Source: Cylindrobasidium torrendii FP15055 ss-10 (Eukaryota; Basidiomycota; Agaricomycetes; Agaricales; Physalacriaceae). From it: 64,000 bases of DNA. This document shows positions 59,306 to 64,000 of this stretch, piece after piece. The notes beneath the pieces are model-generated. The model saw nothing but the letters and a program-made list of their open reading frames with translations. It made no database searches and was not told where the DNA came from. The stretch's first letter is position 1. Each line of letters opens with the position of its first letter. Location of the stretch: contig KN880432.1 in the NCBI GenBank assembly GCA_000934385.1, forward strand, positions 372,001 to 436,000, read 5' to 3'. The position numbers and the translations under genes were made by a program.

Positions 59306-60456
59306 TTACTCTCCTTTGAAGACCGGCCTCCGTTTCTGCTTGAACGCCTCCAGCGCTTCCAGACGATCTGTTGTTGGGAGCAACGTCTCGTAGCATGCAC
59401 GCTCGAAGTCAAGACCTAAAGACATGTGAGCAGCCACAAGGACATCAGGGAACATGAGGCCACCTGTCTCGAGGGAGAGATCCTGGGATCGTGAGATAGC
59501 TTGCTTCGCGGCTCGGAGGGCAAGAGGTGCTGGAAACGCTGAGCCGAATGTTCGCATGAGCAGAAACGATTTACCGTTGACAGATATCTTTTCAGATAGC
59601 TCAAGGGCTCGAGAGAAAGCGGTCTGTGACGGGTTAGCTACATAGTCAAGCAATCCTGAACAAATGATTTAGATTGCTACAGCAGAGTCATTGGAACGGC
59701 ATACCCCAATGGAGCGCCTCTTGCGCAGTGAGCATGCGGCCAGTGAAGATGACTTTGAATGGATTAAGCCTGGCTGACGGAGTATGAAAGCCCCATACGA
59801 TCTTTGGCTCTCGCAACACCTAGCAGGCGTGTTGCGCGCTGTGTGCCGCCAGCCCCAGGAATAATACCAAGTTTGGCTACGAAGGTGGTAATGAGCGGAT
59901 GGAGATTAGCGAAGTCTACACGGGGAACGCACTTTCTGGGAGACCAATCTTGGTGACTGTCGACCCACCGACGCGAAGGTCGCAGGCGAGACTGACTTCG
60001 AGTCCACCGCCGAGAGTGGGGCCGTCTATAGCGGCAATGGTAGGCATAGGAAGAGCCTCGAGTTGACTTAGCATGAGGCGCAGGTCTGTGAGAAACTTGG
60101 AAACTTGGAGAGCCGACATTGAGCGCCTTTCGATGAGGTCTGCGCCAGCACAGAAGTTATCTTCTGTCGATGAACGTAGGAGGAGAACGCGGACACTAGC
60201 AAAGGGATCGTCACAATTCTGATTTCCCCAACTGACATACACACCTTTTGTCAAAGTGGACGCTCTCCAGATGGGTCCTCATTTCATGCAGCATTTGCAT
60301 CGAGATTGCATTCTTGCTGGCCGGTCGATTGAGGACAAGAGAGACAACGCCTGGATGCGAGCCGACGGGTTCGAGGAAGGCGTGGCTGGGCGCCGTAGAC
60401 AAACACGCCCGACCGGCTGGAAAGCGTTGTACCGTTCGCCGAGCAAGCATGAACAT
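59306..60456 (-). CDS. Mitochondrial enoyl-CoA hydratase, AUH/methylglutaconyl-CoA hydratase type
   Basis: Crotonase-fold enzyme. The minus-strand start MFMLARRTVQRFPAGRACLS at 60456 is rich in Arg/Ser with no acids, a mitochondrial presequence. It continues VSLVLNRPASKNAISMQML, NFCAGADLIERRSM, PTIAAIDGPTLGGGLEVSL and TKLGIIPGAGGTQRATRLLG. The ordered catalytic glutamate positions (GLEVSLACD; LPE before TKLGIIPGAGGTQR) are intact. The C-terminal part is ALHWGLLDYVANPSQTAF ending RRPVFKGE at 59306. The pattern GIIPGAGGTQRxxRLxG fits the AUH group of leucine degradation better than the fatty-acid hydratases; this is inferred. About five introns. The 5' end is 120 bases from TIM54. Confidence 0.85.
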
Positions 60457-60576
60457 GGTAGTGTGGGGTCAAGCCGACGGCAAACTGAAAGAGCCGTTGC
60501 GGCAGACTTATTATTATTGTATGCACGTGGGCACGCTAACAATTTCTTCTCGTCCACCACCACAGTCGCGTCGAAC

Positions 60577-61949
60577 ATGAGCGCGCCGGGGTCGTCGGAG
60601 CCGCCTCCACCGGAGAATCCGGTATACCAAATGACCGGGATATCCTGGATGCGTAAATATGCGAAGCTTCCGTCCCGCAACATGTCCATTTTCCTCGGCG
60701 CGACCTCCTTGGTCATTGGAAGCTATGTATACGACAGACGAGAATGTAGAAGAATCCGCGAGGAATATGTTGACAAGGTCAAGCATATTTCCGAAGAAAT
60801 TGTCGACCACCACAGTTATCCGCGCAAAGTTACAGTCTACGGTGCGAAATGGCCAGGCGACGAGGACTACGACCAATGTATCAAGTTCTTCAAGAAGTAT
60901 GTCAAGGTGCGTCCTTGTTCTCCTTTTGACTGTCTGTCTCACTTGTGTGTATCTAGCCTGTGTTTGTTGCAGCGGCTATAGACTACAGTATACACGTCGG
61001 CAAGAAGCATGGGGATATTTCAAACCTCGTTGCAGAAGACATCAAGAAACGCAGGCGTCAAGAATTGGGTATCCAGGCTGCCGATTCCTTGGGCCTCCAA
61101 ATGCCTGCTGCATACTCTCCGCGTTCCAAAGAGGCTCTGCGGAAGGAAGAATTGGATGGTGGAATTGTCATCGTTGGCCGGCCCACCTGGAAAGAATTCA
61201 TGGACGGACTAAAACGTGGTTGGTCAGAACCACCCGTCAGCGTTGACTACGACGAACAGCTCGCACATCAACTTGCGGAGGATGGCGCCTTCGACGAGAT
61301 ACCCGCCGACAGTGCCCCCCGTCCCTACACAGCCATTCGCGAGTTGCTCACACCATCCCCGGTCGACTCACAAATGCCTGCAGTTATTCCTCAGCTGCCT
61401 CCCATTCTTTTCGTCAACTTTACGGACTACATCGGCCTCAAGCTTATTCCCCAGATGATGTACGACTTCTTCAACCGTCGGTATCTTGTTCAGATGGGCG
61501 CAGAGTCTGCCTACCGTCTGGTCATGTCGCAAACTCGGCCATTCCAGTCTCCTCCGGCATCTGTTAACAACGCCACCGAGGCAGATGGGCATGTATCCTC
61601 CGATCTCGATTTTGGCCGTGCGGCAGAAGGGTATTACAAGAAATCTCTAAACGACCTTGAGGCCGAAATTGAGAAGGCCCGCACAAAATACTATGAAGAA
61701 CTGCCGAAAAAGATCGCAACTGCGTTTGAGCTAGCAAGCGGCGACCGAGAGCCAACAAAAGACGAGATCTCATACCCCTCACCGACAGAGGTTCAGCTGC
61801 GGGAGGAGCGCATGAAGAAGGAAAAGCGATGGCGGAGTACAATCATGGGCTGGGATATCGTACGGCCTTCTGCGGAGGTTGCATGGGACAAGCGTTTTGA
61901 GGGCAAGCTCACTGTTTTTGTCGACCCAGAAGCTACCAAAGCAGACTAA
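60577..61949 (+). CDS. TIM54: Mitochondrial inner membrane translocase subunit Tim54
   Basis: Component of the TIM22 carrier-protein translocase of the mitochondrial inner membrane. The start MSAPGSSEPPPPENPVYQMT at 60577 is followed by GISWMRKYAKLPSRNMSIFL, the family's N-terminal region with a membrane helix (SIFLGATSLVIGSYVYDRRE). One intron joins KYVK to PVFVAAAIDYSIHVGKKHG. Further conserved parts are GGIVIVGRPTWKEFMDGLKR, PPILFVNFTDYIGLKLIPQM, YDFFNRRYLV and RRSTIMGWDIVRP-like WRSTIMGWDIVRPSAEVAW near the end. The length, about 445 residues, fits. Confidence 0.92.
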
Positions 61950-62390
61950 TTTCTATCATACTACTTAATAATGCAATTTGTCCTCATCTCAAGTCAATCC
62001 ACTCGGCTTTCGATACTTCGCTCATACTTCGAAATTCGAATGCAGCGCTCTCACCTCATCCATGGCACATCATTCTATGGTATTATCCTCTACCTCCTCT
62101 CTGTGGCTACGTGCCCCATGCCTCAGCTCTCATCTTTGTCCCATTTCTGTCTTGTCCCATTCCTATGAACAACAACATTTTTGGCCAGGTTATTCCCCTT
62201 ATCCACGCTTGCTCATCTCACGCACAGCTATTACACTTTGTTACTGTTACTACATCGATGCATTGGTCTCATCCCTCTGCGATATTTGCCTGTAGCGGGA
62301 GGGACATCCGACAAGTAGCAGCCTTCATTGCAAGGACAAGAGGGAAATGACGCATGAACCGTACATAACCGAGGTCCGGAGGCTTGACAT
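61950..62390. other. Intergenic region downstream of TIM54
   Basis: No gene recognised. It forms the 3' flank of TIM54 and ends at the duplicated block. Confidence 0.5.
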
Positions 62391-62431
62391 TGTGATCGAT
62401 CGACGATCGCCAGATATCCTTCTTAAGTCCA
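62391..62431 (+). repeat. Duplicated block, copy B
   Basis: Copy of 53830-53870, here followed by unrelated sequence rather than by the orphan gene's first exon. It marks the left end of the decayed orphan-gene copy. Confidence 0.85.
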
Positions 62432-62799
62432 CTCTCGAGGAAACCTATTCCATCGCAGCTCAGTCGACGGTGGATGCACTGTCCTGACGCACGCTGTTTC
62501 CACTCGATGAGTCCTCAACCCAACTTACGGAGAGGCACCACTTGCCATGCACGTCGGCCAGAGGTTTGCAATGTAATGCCCTGTCTTCCGCTCCAAAAAC
62601 GCACTATAATATTGCTGTAATATGGGCGAGGCGTGCGCCGCCGTGTGACTTGGTGACCTGAGTACGACTTGCACGCGAAAATGCGCAACAGACACAATGA
62701 GTATGGCAAGAGTTGTAGAGCGCTGCGAGATTGGGCGGGCCACAGCTACAGACGGACCGGACAGATAGACACGCAGTACTTCTGGTTTCCTGTATGTCT

Positions 62800-63130
62800 T
62801 TCAAAATTTACTCATATAGATGGAGTTTTAGACCTCTTGGACATCATTCAACAAGATGCTGTTAAAGCCTTCGACAACAACTTACCAGAAGGCGTTGACC
62901 CATACGCTTTGGCTGATAGTACCAGTGGAGAGTGCTGACGCATTTAACATGCTTGCTACCAAAGTTATACAAGGTGAAGAGGTCAATAGAACGGAAGTGT
63001 GCAAGGATATGGCAATACTCCAACAAAAGACACGGTTCCATCATGTTGGACTTGAATTTGAAGGATATTGCGTAGCCATGTAATGAGCGTTCGAGTCTGT
63101 TTGTCACTATCACTATATTACCGATGTGTG
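62800..63130 (+). pseudogene. Truncated, decayed copy of the orphan gene's 3' end
   Basis: This stretch matches 55535-55895: both contain CTCTTGGACATC.TYCAACAAGATGC and translate to DGVLDLLDIIQQDAVKAFDN here against DGVSDLLDIVQQDAVKAFDN in the intact copy. A deletion of about 10 bases after AGTGGAGAGTGC brings a TGA stop at 62937-62939, and a second gap follows GTCAATAGAACG. The homology continues through the old stop into the 3' flank (GTTTGTCACTATCACTAT). The middle of the gene is missing; with the block at 62391 this points to one duplication followed by a large internal deletion. Not functional as coded. Confidence 0.85.
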
Positions 63131-63217
63131 GGGAAACAAGCACATCTGAGTTTCGGAACAGTGTCTTCACAACATACATGCACATTACAGTCAGTCATAA
63201 TCGCTAGTAAACATAAT

Positions 63218-64000
63218 CTATGCGACCCTACGGGGCGGCGGTGGCGGTAACGGGAAGCCCGTCTCAAAGACCTGCGCCTCCCCATCCTTTCCCTTATTTC
63301 CTGCCAACTCTTCGCCGTTCCCAGGCGCAATGAGGCGGGGACCAGGCACCAACTTCGCCTTTTTCGATGGTCTCTCTCCGTCCTCCTCTTCACTCTCAAG
63401 ATAACGGTCATAGTCGGTACTGCCATCCTTTCGGCGCTTGAATCGACCAGACTGTGACCCGTCGATGTCCATGGTGTCGTCCTCATCATGGGACCCGTCG
63501 ATGTCCTCATCGTTGTGACCCTTATCTTCGCCCTCGACATCCTCCTCGGACTCAGGTTCGGACTCTTCGCTGCACAAGCTCATCAGTGGGTTATCGCAGT
63601 CTTGGAAAACAACAAACCTCTCGTAATACTTCGTGGCTGGTGCCGCCTTAGCCTGCCTCGGCTTCGAGTCTCTAGTACCCCGCGGGCGCGCAACCTCCTT
63701 CACCTCATCATCATCACGTTTCTTTTTCTTGGATTTCTTCGACTTCGACTTGACCTCCCCGTGGCTGACTTTCCGGTGCTTCGACAAGTAGCCCTTGCGA
63801 TCCGTTGCGTACGCACACAGCGCGCACTTGTATGGTCGATTCCCGGTATGCGTGCGCATATGCATATGTAGACCCGCACTCTGCTTTGCCGTATACACAC
63901 ACCCCTCAACACTGCACTTGTACTTGCGCTCCTCGCTATGGATGGCTTTGTGGACCGTCAGATTCCCATTGGTCCGCGCACTGTATTCACAGCCAGGAAA
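63218..64000 (-). CDS. C2H2 zinc-finger protein, 5' end outside the window
   Basis: Partial minus-strand gene running off the right edge. From the edge inward it reads PGCEYSARTNGNLTVHKAIH, YKCSVEGCVYTAKQSAGLHM with HMRTH, and YKCALCAYATDRKGYLSKHR with KVSH: three C2H2 fingers, the first partial in the sense that more may lie upstream. A lysine-rich segment (KSKSKKSKKKKRDDD) suggests nuclear location, followed by a long acidic stretch (ESEPESEEDVEGEDKG) and a proline-rich end, FPLPPPPPRRVA, stopping at 63218. A 60-base stretch in the middle (GTATTACG...TTGTGCAG, near 63570-63630) has splice signals and is a multiple of three, so it may be an intron. Probably a DNA-binding regulator. Confidence 0.7.
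   Translation of the reverse strand, partial: FPGCEYSARTNGNLTVHKAIHSEERKYKCSVEGCVYTAKQSAGLHMHMRTHTGNRPYKCALCAYATDRKGYLSKHRKVSHGEVKSKSKKSKKKKRDDDEVKEVARPRGTRDSKPRQAKAAPATKYYERFVVFQDCDNPLMSLCSEESEPESEEDVEGEDKGHNDEDIDGSHDEDDTMDIDGSQSGRFKRRKDGSTDYDRYLESEEEDGERPSKKAKLVPGPRLIAPGNGEELAGNKGKDGEAQVFETGFPLPPPPPRRVA

Noticed and set aside
1..64000. CRISPR arrays, insertion sequences, phage genes or secondary-metabolite core enzymes
   Set aside because: No spaced identical repeats, transposase or integrase motifs, or polyketide/peptide-synthetase signatures were seen. The single P450 and the reductase are not near any backbone enzyme.

Overview
The window is nuclear DNA from a filamentous basidiomycete, most likely an Agaricomycete. 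Nearly every gene is broken by very short introns (about 45-60 bases, GTRNGT...YAG). Genes are packed on both strands with 80-700 bases between them. The gene content is fungal and basidiomycete-like: a VTC1 polyphosphate subunit, Tim54, a MYND/DUF4470-type protein, and an expansin-like barrel with a chitin-binding module. There is no operon structure, plasmid, phage or CRISPR signal. Species cannot be told from the sequence alone. Coordinates run from first to last coding base; introns are described in the evidence text.

Layout. 0.8-5 kb: an AGC-type protein kinase and a PAF-acetylhydrolase-like esterase. 5.7-11.5 kb: a four-helix membrane protein, a HerA/FtsK-superfamily P-loop ATPase, a small protein with an HEAAH motif, and a Bcs1-like AAA ATPase. 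12-19.4 kb: a secreted double-psi barrel/CBM protein, ARPC5 (Arp2/3), an F-box/WD40/UIM protein, SWC4 (SWR1/NuA4) and VTC1. 19.9-30.2 kb, all minus strand: a cytochrome P450, a peroxisomal dienoyl-CoA isomerase ending in SKL, a MYND zinc-finger protein and the F-box/LRR protein GRR1. 30.2-35.6 kb: a Gag1-clamp-like protein, the divergent spliceosomal pair LSM3 and U1-C, an ACMSD-like amidohydrolase and an NAD(P)-dependent reductase. 35.9-51 kb: CPSF2, an unrecognised coiled-coil protein, an F-box-like protein, a very long hormone-sensitive-lipase-type esterase and glutaminyl-tRNA synthetase. 51.8-64 kb: a coiled-coil protein, an orphan gene with a decayed copy 7-9 kb downstream, a mucin-like single-span membrane protein, a mitochondrial AUH-type enoyl-CoA hydratase divergent from TIM54, and a C2H2 zinc-finger gene cut by the window edge.

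Most genes are core eukaryotic housekeeping functions: splicing (LSM3, U1-C), 3'-end processing (CPSF2), translation (GlnRS), chromatin (SWC4), actin (ARPC5), ubiquitin ligases (three F-box proteins), mitochondrial import and fatty-acid or branched-chain catabolism. The parts that are not routine are the orphan gene and its truncated copy (53.8-55.9 kb and 62.4-63.1 kb), the ATPase/HEAAH/AAA trio at 6.8-11.5 kb, and three very tight head-to-head gene pairs. I found no clear multi-gene system that is new; the orphan gene is the best candidate for undescribed biology.
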